Below, piece by piece: positions 1-4,891 of a stretch of DNA of 5,045 nucleotides. Numbering within the stretch: position 1 is the stretch's first letter; every line of letters begins with the position of its first letter. A program made the position numbers and the translations under genes. The stretch comes from Thermoplasmata archaeon (GTDB lineage Archaea; Thermoplasmatota; Thermoplasmata; Lutacidiplasmatales; UBA184): the NCBI GenBank assembly GCA_030043835.1, contig JASHWY010000161.1, positions 1-5,045 on the forward strand. The letters are read 5' to 3'. The notes beneath the pieces were generated by a model. That model made no database searches. It worked only from the letters and a program-made list of their open reading frames with translations, and had not been told where the DNA came from.

Positions 1-49
1 CGAGCGGCCAGCCCGAGTAGCCGTCGACCCCCGTGATGAGGACCTTCAT
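1..49 (-). CDS. NAD-dependent sugar-nucleotide epimerase/UDP-sulfoquinovose synthase-like protein (N-terminal fragment, runs off left edge)
   Basis: Read on the minus strand from the ATG at 49-47, the first 16 residues are MKVLITGVDGYSGWPL. This is the first beta strand and the glycine-rich dinucleotide-binding loop (GxxGYxG) of an extended short-chain dehydrogenase/epimerase. The loop GVDGYSGWPL matches the start I know for UDP-sulfoquinovose synthases (SQD1/Agl3), which use 'GGDGYCGWPL' where most sugar epimerases have GAxGFIG. Those enzymes make UDP-sulfoquinovose from UDP-glucose and sulfite, in archaea for glycan decoration and in phototrophs for sulfolipid. Only the nucleotide-binding start is visible, so any NAD-dependent epimerase is possible and the substrate is an inference. 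The gene is transcribed away from the rest of the window. Confidence 0.72.
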   Translation of the reverse strand, partial: MKVLITGVDGYSGWPL

Positions 50-82
50 ACGCACCGACCGGGAAAGCATGGCTCGGGCCGA

Positions 83-92
83 GGATAAAGAA
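83..92 (-). promoter_or_regulatory. possible TATA-like element of the epimerase gene
   Basis: On the minus strand this reads TTCTTTATCC, the only AT-rich patch upstream of the ATG at 49. Its centre is about 39 nt from the start codon, which would give a short leader of roughly 10-15 nt under usual archaeal TATA spacing. This rests on composition and position only; there is no clear BRE. Confidence 0.27.
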
Positions 93-144
93 GCTGGGGT
101 GCCCCGGTTCGGCTCCATGAGCGTCCGACGGGTTTCGAAGGAAA

Positions 145-165
145 GAGGAGGCGACGAGCCTCTTC
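145..165. repeat. hairpin-forming inverted repeat in divergent intergenic region
   Basis: Positions 145-152 (GAGGAGGC) pair with 158-165 (GCCTCTTC) across a 5-nt loop, giving 8 pairs with one G-T wobble. A competing 6-bp pairing joins TCGAAG at 135-140 with CTTCGA at 162-167. It lies between the two divergent promoters. The stem could be a transcript structure or a regulator site. No T-run follows, so it does not look like an archaeal terminator. Confidence 0.35.
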
Positions 166-189
166 GACCTGCCCTGGGACCGGGGGGAG

Positions 190-210
190 CTATAGTATCC
201 GATTAGGATA
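190..210 (+). promoter_or_regulatory. candidate promoter and operator of the HTH/nucleotidyltransferase operon
   Basis: A TATA-like patch (CTATAGTA, 190-197) stands out from very GC-rich flanks. Its centre is about 33 nt upstream of the ATG at 227, which would put transcription start near 219-222 and leave a nearly leaderless mRNA. Overlapping it is a perfect inverted repeat, TATCC (196-200) and GGATA (206-210) with a 5-nt spacer. ATAGT also occurs twice (192-196 and 208-212). A dyad sitting between TATA box and start site is where a repressor would block transcription, and the first gene of the operon encodes a winged-helix protein. Autoregulation is inference. Confidence 0.45.
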
Positions 211-226
211 GTCTTAATAGAGCTCG

Positions 227-721
227 ATGGGATCCACGGAGTCGATGAAGACCGAGATCGACCCCGGCATCGCTGCGCTCTTCGGCAGCGAGACCCGAGC
301 AGCGACGCTCGGGGCCGTTGCGAACGCCCGACAGCCTCTCACGGCCTACCGGGTGGCTCAGATGACGGGGGCCCAGGTGATTAAGGTCGTTGCCGAGCTT
401 CGGCGGCTCGAAAAGGCCGGGCTCGTTGCGAAAACTCCGACCGACCGGGGGCGAACCGGGTGGACCGTTTCCGACGGGGCCCTGAGGGATCTGCTGCGCC
501 GGCGGGTCCGGATCGTCTGGTCAAGGGATTGGAACGAGGCGGCCGGGGAGCGGGTTCGACGGCGCGACTCGCTTCCCACGATTCGGATCGACCTCTCCCG
601 CTATCGGCCGAACCCCAAGGCGGTGCCAAATCCGGAAGAGTTCGAACGGCCCGCCGAGAAGGACCGCCTTCTCGCGAAGGCCGGGTTACCCGTCTCCCGG
701 CGCAGCTCGGCACGGCGATGA
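227..721 (+). CDS. winged helix-turn-helix protein, putative antitoxin/autoregulator
   Basis: This 164-residue protein has one recognisable domain, a winged helix at about residues 14-84. A first helix (ALFGSETRAATLGAV) is followed by the helix-turn-helix around TAYRVAQMTGAQVIKVVAEL (39-58), the 'RRLEKAGLV' end of the recognition region (59-67), and a wing (69-81) rich in Arg, Thr and Gly. The helix spacing and the LEKAGLV ending are typical of archaeal ArsR/MarR-like DNA binders. The C-terminal half (about 95-164) is Arg-, Pro- and charge-rich, looks partly disordered, and I recognise no family in it. Its stop codon overlaps the next start as ATGA, so the two proteins are probably made together. 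By analogy with AbiEi/AbiEii pairs it would bind the promoter and its tail could hold the partner, but this is inferred. An alternative start is the ATG at 245. No Shine-Dalgarno sequence precedes 227, consistent with a leaderless transcript. Confidence 0.85.
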   Translation: MGSTESMKTEIDPGIAALFGSETRAATLGAVANARQPLTAYRVAQMTGAQVIKVVAELRRLEKAGLVAKTPTDRGRTGWTVSDGALRDLLRRRVRIVWSRDWNEAAGERVRRRDSLPTIRIDLSRYRPNPKAVPNPEEFERPAEKDRLLAKAGLPVSRRSSARR

Positions 722-1281
722 CGACCGCCGACCAGGTCGGCCGGATCCTTGCGTCGACCCCCGAGAGGCACAACCGCATCCTCTACTTCGCCGCCCTGCT
801 GACGAGAGAGAGTGAATCGGACGTCGTCGTGGTAGGGGGCTCCGCCATCGAGATCTACACCCGGGGAGGATACGTCTCTGGCGACATCGACGTTCGCGCC
901 GACCGGAGCGCCGTCCACCGGGTTCTGGCTCGATGGGGCTTCGAGGACCACGGCCGTCTCTGGATTCGGAAGGATTGGGAGATCGCGATCGACGTGGTCG
1001 GAGACCGTTACTCGGGCGATCCGTACCGGGCGACCACCGTATCAACGCCCTATGGGCCAGTCCGGATCGCCGTAGTCGAGGATCTCTTCGTGAAGCGATT
1101 AGCATCGGCGAAGCATTGGAGGGTCCGAAGCGCCCTAAACGAAGCGGACCTTCTGTGGAGAGACTACCGGAACGAGATGGACGTGGCGTACCTCGACCGG
1201 CAGGCTCGCGCCTATGACGTGGTCGATCTGTTGGCCGAGTTCCGGAAGAGAGTGCCGCCGGTAGGCCTTCGCCGCGAGTAG
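718..1281 (+). CDS. AbiEii/DUF6036-like nucleotidyltransferase, putative toxin
   Basis: This 187-residue protein has the signature of the minimal DNA polymerase-beta-like nucleotidyltransferase fold. VVVVGGSAIEIYTRGG (36-51) supplies the GGS nucleotide-binding turn. SGDIDV (54-59) supplies the metal-binding pair Asp56 and Asp58, and AIDVV (90-94) a likely third carboxylate, Asp92. Further on, VEDLFVKRLASAKHW (120-134) with Lys126, then Asp144 in NEADLL, matches the 'EDL..K..A...R..D' block of AbiEii/MenT-type proteins. Such enzymes transfer nucleotides to tRNA or other targets, and many are toxins paired with a HTH antitoxin; here a winged-helix gene overlaps it by 4 nt (ATGA). The reading frame is open back to 460, but I start at the ATG at 718 because upstream codons lie inside the first gene and the homology-like region begins just after it. 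All apparent catalytic residues are present. Toxicity and target are inferred; a harmless housekeeping or antibiotic-type nucleotidyltransferase is the alternative. Confidence 0.85.
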   Translation: MTTADQVGRILASTPERHNRILYFAALLTRESESDVVVVGGSAIEIYTRGGYVSGDIDVRADRSAVHRVLARWGFEDHGRLWIRKDWEIAIDVVGDRYSGDPYRATTVSTPYGPVRIAVVEDLFVKRLASAKHWRVRSALNEADLLWRDYRNEMDVAYLDRQARAYDVVDLLAEFRKRVPPVGLRRE

Positions 1282-1301
1282 ACTTGCGGCCGGTCCGGAT
1301 C

Positions 1302-1356
1302 CTACCGAGTCGGTGGGTGACGCTCGGCGGGACCGGCGGCAGAGCCGGCCGTCCCC
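1302..1356. repeat. two strong dyads in the intergenic region after the nucleotidyltransferase
   Basis: The ~150 bp between 1282 and 1435 has no gene that I can support. It holds a near-palindrome around CCTACCGAGTCGGTGGG (about 1300-1316), and a hairpin with GGGA plus CCGGC (1329-1337), the loop GGCAGA, then GCCGG (1344-1348) and TCCC (1352-1355), with a 3-nt bulge (1349-1351). These could form the 3' end structure of the upstream operon or be an operator. There is no T-run of the archaeal terminator type, and I see no tRNA or C/D-box features. Confidence 0.35.
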
Positions 1357-1384
1357 GAGGTCCTTCGGAGCCCTACCCCAAGTC

Positions 1385-1392
1385 GAATAAAC
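1385..1392 (+). promoter_or_regulatory. candidate TATA box for the PAC2 gene
   Basis: GAATAAAC is the only AT-rich octamer in this gap. With the usual ~25-nt spacing, transcription would start near 1412-1415. That is downstream of the in-frame TTG at 1403 and about 22 nt before the ATG at 1436, so the position favours the ATG as the true start. It would drive the right-hand gene run. Confidence 0.4.
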
Positions 1393-1435
1393 CGGTCGAG
1401 GCTTGACGGCGTCAGGGTTCCCCGAGCCCGGAGCC

Positions 1436-2212
1436 ATGCAGCCGGCCGAAATCCGGATCGTAGACACGCGCGATGAGTCGCTCAAGGGAGCGATGATGGT
1501 GGTCGGTTTCCCGACCCACGGGCTCGTCGGCTCGGTCGCCGCATCGTACCTCGTCCACACGCTCGACATGAGCCTGATCGCCTACATGATCAGCGAAGAA
1601 TTCCCGCCCACGGTGATCATGGAGGAGGGGGTCGTGAGCGCCCCCGTCCGGTTCTACGCGAGCAAGCTCGTCTGCGGGGTCGACCGGTCGTGCGACCAGC
1701 TGGTCGTGGTCATTGCGGACATCCAGCCGCCGGTCGAGATGCTGAACTCGCTTGGGCGAGCAATCCTCGATTGGGCGGAGGCGAAACAGGTCCAGCTCGT
1801 GGTCGCGATCGAGGGTCAGCCGATCGAGACCGACGTGACCGGGGACGCCCGGGTCGTCGCGATGGCGAACCGCGCCGCGGCGCCGCTCCTCGACAAGTAC
1901 AGGTTCGAGGCCGCGAACGGGGTCGTGACCGGCCTCGCGGGAGGGCTTCTCTTAGGCGCCATCGGCCGGACGACCCCGGTCCTCTGCCTGGTGGCGCAGG
2001 CCCACAAGGACTATCCGGACGCTCGGGCCGCGGCGAAGGTGATCGAGACGGTGAATCCGCTCGTGCCGCTCATCGTGCTCGACACGAAGCCGCTGCGCGA
2101 GAAGGCCCGCCAGATCGAGGCTGAGGTGCGAAAGACGCTCCAGCAGACCCGGGAATCGATGAGCAGCATGCGGGCTCCCGAGCCCGAAGGGCCGGGTGAG
2201 ATGTATCGCTGA
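1436..2212 (+). CDS. PAC2-family proteasome assembly chaperone (PbaA/PbaB-like) with C-terminal HbYX motif
   Basis: The protein has 258 residues, the normal length for archaeal PAC2 proteins. The family's N-terminal signature is clear: a strand followed by VVGFPTHGLVGSVAASYLV (22-40), then SEEFPPTVIMEEG (53-65). It continues with VVVIADIQPP (90-99), an acidic-glycine strand around VVAIEGQPI (122-130), NGVVTGLAGGLLLGA (161-175), and 'AHKDYPDARAAAKVIE' (189-204), in which the conserved 'YPD..AA' turn is seen. A charged helix (218-243) and a Pro/Glu/Gly linker lead to the last residues GEMYR. Met-Tyr-Arg fits the hydrophobic-Tyr-X docking motif used by proteasome activators and Pba1-Pba2 chaperones to insert into pockets between 20S alpha subunits. 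Cytosolic role: assembly of, or cap for, the 20S proteasome. I chose the ATG at 1436 over the TTG at 1403 from the promoter position and the start of conservation. Whether it is orthologous to PbaA or PbaB cannot be settled here. Confidence 0.92.
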   Translation: MQPAEIRIVDTRDESLKGAMMVVGFPTHGLVGSVAASYLVHTLDMSLIAYMISEEFPPTVIMEEGVVSAPVRFYASKLVCGVDRSCDQLVVVIADIQPPVEMLNSLGRAILDWAEAKQVQLVVAIEGQPIETDVTGDARVVAMANRAAAPLLDKYRFEAANGVVTGLAGGLLLGAIGRTTPVLCLVAQAHKDYPDARAAAKVIETVNPLVPLIVLDTKPLREKARQIEAEVRKTLQQTRESMSSMRAPEPEGPGEMYR

Positions 2213-2231
2213 CACGGCGCCCGGGCCGATC

Positions 2232-2702
2232 GTGAGCCCGTTCCCGTCGAACCCTCCCCCCGTGACCCTGAGAGGCTTCCGGCCTTCCGACGTCCCGTTC
2301 ATCGCGTCGATCGTCGCCGACGCCCTGCACGAACGCTACGACCCATCGCTCTACGCCTCGCTCAGCGCGGAATGGGGCGACGGCTTCTTGGTCGCCTCCG
2401 ACCCGCACGACGTCCCGATCGGGTTCCTGCTCGGGGTGAACCAGGTCGAGCGCGAGGCCCGGGTGTTGATGTTCGCCGTCGAGCGGACCCATCGGACTCA
2501 GGGGGTCGGCACGATGCTCATGAACGAGTTCTTGGTGCGGTGTAAGGCTCGGGGATTCCGCCGGGTCACCCTCGAGGTCAGGGTCTCGAACGCGACCGCG
2601 ATCCGGTTCTACACCCGGTACCAGTACTCCGTCGTCGACCTCCTCCGCTCGTACTACTCCGACGGGGAGAACGGCTACCAGATGGCGGTCGACTTGAACT
2701 GA
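2232..2702 (+). CDS. GNAT-family N-acetyltransferase, RimI/Naa10-like
   Basis: From GTG 2232 the protein has 156 residues, a single GNAT domain. LRGFRPSDV near the N-terminus is the usual first strand and helix. LMFAVE (79-84) is strand beta4, which leads to the acetyl-CoA pyrophosphate loop RTQGVGT (88-94; the R/Q-x-x-G-x-G pattern). LEVRVSNATAIRFYTRY (114-130) is the 'LEVR.SN..A..FY' block characteristic of RimI and archaeal Ard1/Naa10 enzymes, and YYSDGENGYQM (141-151) resembles their 'YY.dgEdAy.M' end. These enzymes acetylate protein N-termini, including ribosomal proteins, on emerging chains. The usual 'kxGF' after the FY is RYQY here. The start is uncertain: GTG 2196 would overlap the PAC2 gene by 17 nt but begins with poorly biased codons (AGA, TGT), and GTG 2262 starts directly at the domain. 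No Shine-Dalgarno sequence decides between them. Substrate specificity is inferred. Confidence 0.87.
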   Translation: MSPFPSNPPPVTLRGFRPSDVPFIASIVADALHERYDPSLYASLSAEWGDGFLVASDPHDVPIGFLLGVNQVEREARVLMFAVERTHRTQGVGTMLMNEFLVRCKARGFRRVTLEVRVSNATAIRFYTRYQYSVVDLLRSYYSDGENGYQMAVDLN

Positions 2703-2757
2703 CGTTGCGGTCGGGGGAACCAAAGCCGCTAAGACCTCCGGCTCGGCTCTCCTTGTG

Positions 2758-3996
2758 ATGCCCGCCGCCTGGCCCTCGGTCCGCGACCTCATGTCGACCG
2801 ATCCGGTGACGCTCCCCCACGACGCTCCGATTGCGAAAGCGCTCGGGCTCATGCGCACGCGTGGGCTGCACGAGGTCCCCGTCCTTCGCAACGCGCGCCT
2901 CGCCGGAATGATCACGGCCGAGTCGATCGCCCGTCGGCCCCGGGGACCCCTCTCGACGAAGGTAGAGCACCTTCTGGTCCTCCCTCCGCTCGTCACCCCG
3001 TCGACGCCGCTTCCCGAGGTCGCCGCCCAGCTGATGGCGACCGGCCTTCGCGCGACCCCCGTGGTGGGCCGTCGCGGCGAGCTCCTCGGCGTCATCAGCC
3101 GCACGGACCTCGTACGGGCGCTCAAGAACGCGCCGGCCGTCACCCGGGCGACCGTCGAGTCGGTCGCGAGCCCCGCGAGTGTCGTAGTCCGGGAGGACGA
3201 CGAGGTTCGTCACCTCTTGGGGCAGATCCGGCTTCTCGAGGAGCACCCGCTCCCGGTCGTCGACCGGAAGGGACACCTCGTGGGGGCGGTCGGCGTCTCG
3301 GACCTCGTGGGCGTCCTCTGGCGGCCCATCGTGGGCGGCAAGCGCGATGCGCGCGCGGCCCGCTCGGCGCTGGACGTCGAGGTCGGATCGATCATGCACT
3401 CTCCAGCGATCACCGTGCCGGCGGGCACCCCCGCGTCCGACGCCGCGTCGATCATGCTCCGCGAGGGGATCTCGAGCGTTTTCGTGGTCGAGGGAGGTCG
3501 CCCCACTGGGGTGGTGGGCCAGGCCGACCTGCTCGGTCTCGTGGTCGGCGGCGGTCAAGCCCCGGCTCCGGGGGGCGGCGTCGAGGACGTGTTCGTCGAG
3601 ATCACCGGTCTTCGCGGCTCGGCTGACCCAGCCATGCTCGCGGACATCGACCACATCGTCGCCACGGGGCTTCGCCGGATTGCCAAGCACCTTCGACCGA
3701 AGCTCCTCACGATCCACTTCGCCCCCCACGCGACCCACCGGGCCGGCGACCTCACCGTAGAGGCGCGACTCCACACCGACGTCGGGATCTTCTACGCCTC
3801 GCACACGGGCTGGAACCTGATGGCGGGGGTCGCGGGCCTCCTGGATGAGCTCGGCGAACAGGCTCGCCGCGCCCGAGACAACCAGCGGCTGGGGAACCGG
3901 GCTCGGCGGCAGGCGGGGGCCGACGCGACGCTCTTCGTGGACGCGGAGCTCGAGGCGAAGATCCGCACGGCGAGCGGGGCAGACGAGGGCGACTAG
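2758..3996 (+). CDS. four-CBS-domain protein with C-terminal HPF/RaiA-like domain, putative ligand-regulated ribosome hibernation factor
   Basis: This 412-residue protein has four CBS motifs in two Bateman pairs: about 7-59 (VRDLMSTDPVTL start), 67-122 (ending GVISRTDLVRAL), 132-187 (VESVASPASVVV start, ending VSDLVGVL) and 206-263 (VGSIMHSPAITV start, ending GQADLLGLV). CBS pairs bind adenine nucleotides (AMP, ATP, SAM) and act as energy sensors. After a Gly/Pro/Ala linker (about 264-275) comes a region (276-376) with predicted order strand-helix-strand-strand-strand-helix: DVFVEITGLR, a long helix 290-312 ending in basic KHLRPK, LLTIHFAP, DLTVEARLH, VGIFYASHTGW and a helix with LLDELGEQARR. 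This order and the final 'A...LLDEL..QAR' helix resemble the S30AE domain of HPF/RaiA, which blocks the 30S decoding centre. A basic tail and an acidic end follow. The start may be GTG 2755 one codon earlier. NAC lies 14 bp downstream. The HPF assignment is by pattern and less certain than CBS; another cytosolic sensor protein is the alternative. Confidence 0.9.
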   Translation: MPAAWPSVRDLMSTDPVTLPHDAPIAKALGLMRTRGLHEVPVLRNARLAGMITAESIARRPRGPLSTKVEHLLVLPPLVTPSTPLPEVAAQLMATGLRATPVVGRRGELLGVISRTDLVRALKNAPAVTRATVESVASPASVVVREDDEVRHLLGQIRLLEEHPLPVVDRKGHLVGAVGVSDLVGVLWRPIVGGKRDARAARSALDVEVGSIMHSPAITVPAGTPASDAASIMLREGISSVFVVEGGRPTGVVGQADLLGLVVGGGQAPAPGGGVEDVFVEITGLRGSADPAMLADIDHIVATGLRRIAKHLRPKLLTIHFAPHATHRAGDLTVEARLHTDVGIFYASHTGWNLMAGVAGLLDELGEQARRARDNQRLGNRARRQAGADATLFVDAELEAKIRTASGADEGD

Positions 3997-4003
3997 GAAG
4001 GAG
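3995..4003 (+). promoter_or_regulatory. Shine-Dalgarno site of the NAC gene
   Basis: AGGAAGGAG lies across the TAG stop of the upstream gene and 7 nt before the GTG at 4011. It is the clearest ribosome binding site in the window and decides the GTG start over the in-frame ATG at 4023. It also supports translation from a polycistronic message with the CBS gene. Confidence 0.75.
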
Positions 4004-4010
4004 ACGGACC

Positions 4011-4418
4011 GTGATCCCCAACATGCCGCGCGACCCTCGCCAGATGGAGCTCATGATGCGGCGACTCGGGATGAAGACGGAGGATCTCGCCGACGTGGAG
4101 GAGGTCATCGTTCGGACCCGAACGAAGGACCACGTCTTCCAAGCGCCCAACGTCACGATCCTCACGGTGCAGGGAGTGCGCACCTACCAGGTCGTCGGCC
4201 ATCCCGAGATCCGGCCCCGGTCGGCGGGACCGATCGTTAGCGCCGTGGCACCGGCGGGACCCGCTGCCACGGGACCGTCCGGACCGCCTGAGGAGGATGT
4301 GCGCCTCGTGATGGAGCAGGCGAACGTTTCCCACGAAGAGGCGGTCGAGGCGCTGAGCCAGTCCCACGGCGAGCCCGCGGAAGCGATCCTCAAGATCCTG
4401 ACGCGGAGCGGGAGGTGA
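4011..4418 (+). CDS. nac: nascent polypeptide-associated complex protein (archaeal NAC, alpha type)
   Basis: This 135-residue protein has the two-part architecture of archaeal NAC. The NAC domain spans about 13-63: MRRLGMKTEDLADVEEVIVR, then a strand-rich part with HVFQAPNVTILTVQG and TYQVVG, the dimerising beta barrel. The UBA domain spans about 93-131 (EEDVRLVMEQANVSHEEAVE, then a final helix with EAILKIL). Archaeal NAC is a homodimer that sits at the ribosomal exit tunnel and shields emerging chains. The two domains are joined by a ~30-residue linker (64-92) rich in Pro, Ala and Gly, somewhat longer than I would expect for a family that usually runs near 115 residues. The GTG start is fixed by the Shine-Dalgarno site upstream. 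Its stop overlaps the next start (GTGA). Confidence 0.95.
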   Translation: MIPNMPRDPRQMELMMRRLGMKTEDLADVEEVIVRTRTKDHVFQAPNVTILTVQGVRTYQVVGHPEIRPRSAGPIVSAVAPAGPAATGPSGPPEEDVRLVMEQANVSHEEAVEALSQSHGEPAEAILKILTRSGR

Positions 4419-4861
4419 CGGGCCCGTTGGGTCCCGTCTCCTGCGAGTGCGTCGAAGGCTACCTCTTCGCGGCGCCTCCCTTAGAGCTCCTCCTCTTCCG
4501 GCGACCCCCCTCCCGAGGCCGCATCTGGGTTCCCGTGAGTGGGAAGGTCGAACCGACCGACGCTGATTTTCTCGCGGCGCTCCGTCGCGAACTTCTCGAG
4601 GAGACTGGGCTCGACCGCCCGCGCTGCATCGTCCCCCTCGATTGGGAGGTGACGTTCCCCGTCGAGAATGGGGAGACCTGGAGGTTGCACGCCTACGGGG
4701 TGGAGGTCGATAGGTCGTTTCGTCCGAGGCTGAGCCGGGAGCACGACGCGAGCGAGTGGGTCACCCCGGCCGAGGCGATCGCCCGCCTCCACTACGAGGA
4801 CAACCGTGCGGCCGTGAGCCGACTCATCGAGCGGACGGCCGACCGGCCGCCAAGGCTTTAG
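4415..4861 (+). CDS. NUDIX hydrolase
   Basis: This 148-residue protein starts at the GTG overlapping the NAC stop (GTGA). A GGAG at 4405-4408, 6 nt upstream, serves as ribosome binding site. CVEGYLFAAPP and ELLLFRRPP (12-32) form the first strands; WVPVSGKVEP (38-47) leads into the NUDIX helix with RELLEETGL (58-66), so the metal-binding Glu59, Glu62 and Glu63 are present. The box is slightly irregular: counting back from Arg58, the first Gly is one residue too far and the first Glu of GX5EX7REUXEEXGU is not in place (Thr-Asp-Ala-Asp instead). WEVTFP, WRLHAYGVEV and HDASEWVTPAEAI (110-122) complete the fold. These enzymes cleave nucleoside diphosphate-X compounds such as dNTPs, pterin triphosphates or sugar nucleotides; the substrate cannot be told. 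Co-translation with NAC suggests shared expression rather than shared chemistry. Confidence 0.93.
   Translation: MTGPLGPVSCECVEGYLFAAPPLELLLFRRPPSRGRIWVPVSGKVEPTDADFLAALRRELLEETGLDRPRCIVPLDWEVTFPVENGETWRLHAYGVEVDRSFRPRLSREHDASEWVTPAEAIARLHYEDNRAAVSRLIERTADRPPRL
4853..4860 (+). promoter_or_regulatory. possible TATA-like element before the Dph2 gene
   Basis: AGGCTTTA overlaps the stop codon region of the NUDIX gene and is centred about 35 nt before the ATG at 4892, which would give a short ~9-nt leader. A second AT-rich spot (GTTAAT, 4874-4879) is too close to the start to act. The gene may equally be read through from upstream. Confidence 0.22.
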
Positions 4862-4891
4862 CGCGGTCTGCCCGTTAATGCGGCTCTTTCC

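Noticed and set aside
69..206. A 45-codon open frame (ATG at 69, TAG at 204-206) in the divergent intergenic region
   Set aside because: No Shine-Dalgarno sequence, no recognisable motif, and it overlaps the putative promoters of both flanking genes; an open frame of this length is easily random at this GC content.
460..717. In-frame upstream extension of the nucleotidyltransferase back to an ATG at 460
   Set aside because: It lies entirely inside the winged-helix gene in another frame, its translation is low-complexity (Arg/Gly/Pro/Ala-rich), and the ATGA overlap at 718 gives a better start.
1403..1435. TTG at 1403 as start of the PAC2 gene
   Set aside because: The candidate TATA box at 1385-1392 would place the transcript start downstream of it, and the added 11 residues show no family similarity.
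1282..1435. Possible tRNA or C/D-box RNA in the spacer
   Set aside because: No T-loop consensus, no acceptor stem pairing and no C/D boxes were found on either strand.
1690..2124. Alternative plus-strand open frame inside the PAC2 gene
   Set aside because: Its product is Arg/Gly/Ala-rich and without structure, whereas the PAC2 frame shows continuous family motifs over the same bases.
2070..3804. Long minus-strand open frames (357 and 408 codons) across the GNAT and CBS genes
   Set aside because: They are antisense to genes with clear domain motifs, their translations are Arg/Asp/Gly-rich without any recognisable fold, and such open frames are expected opposite GC-biased codons.
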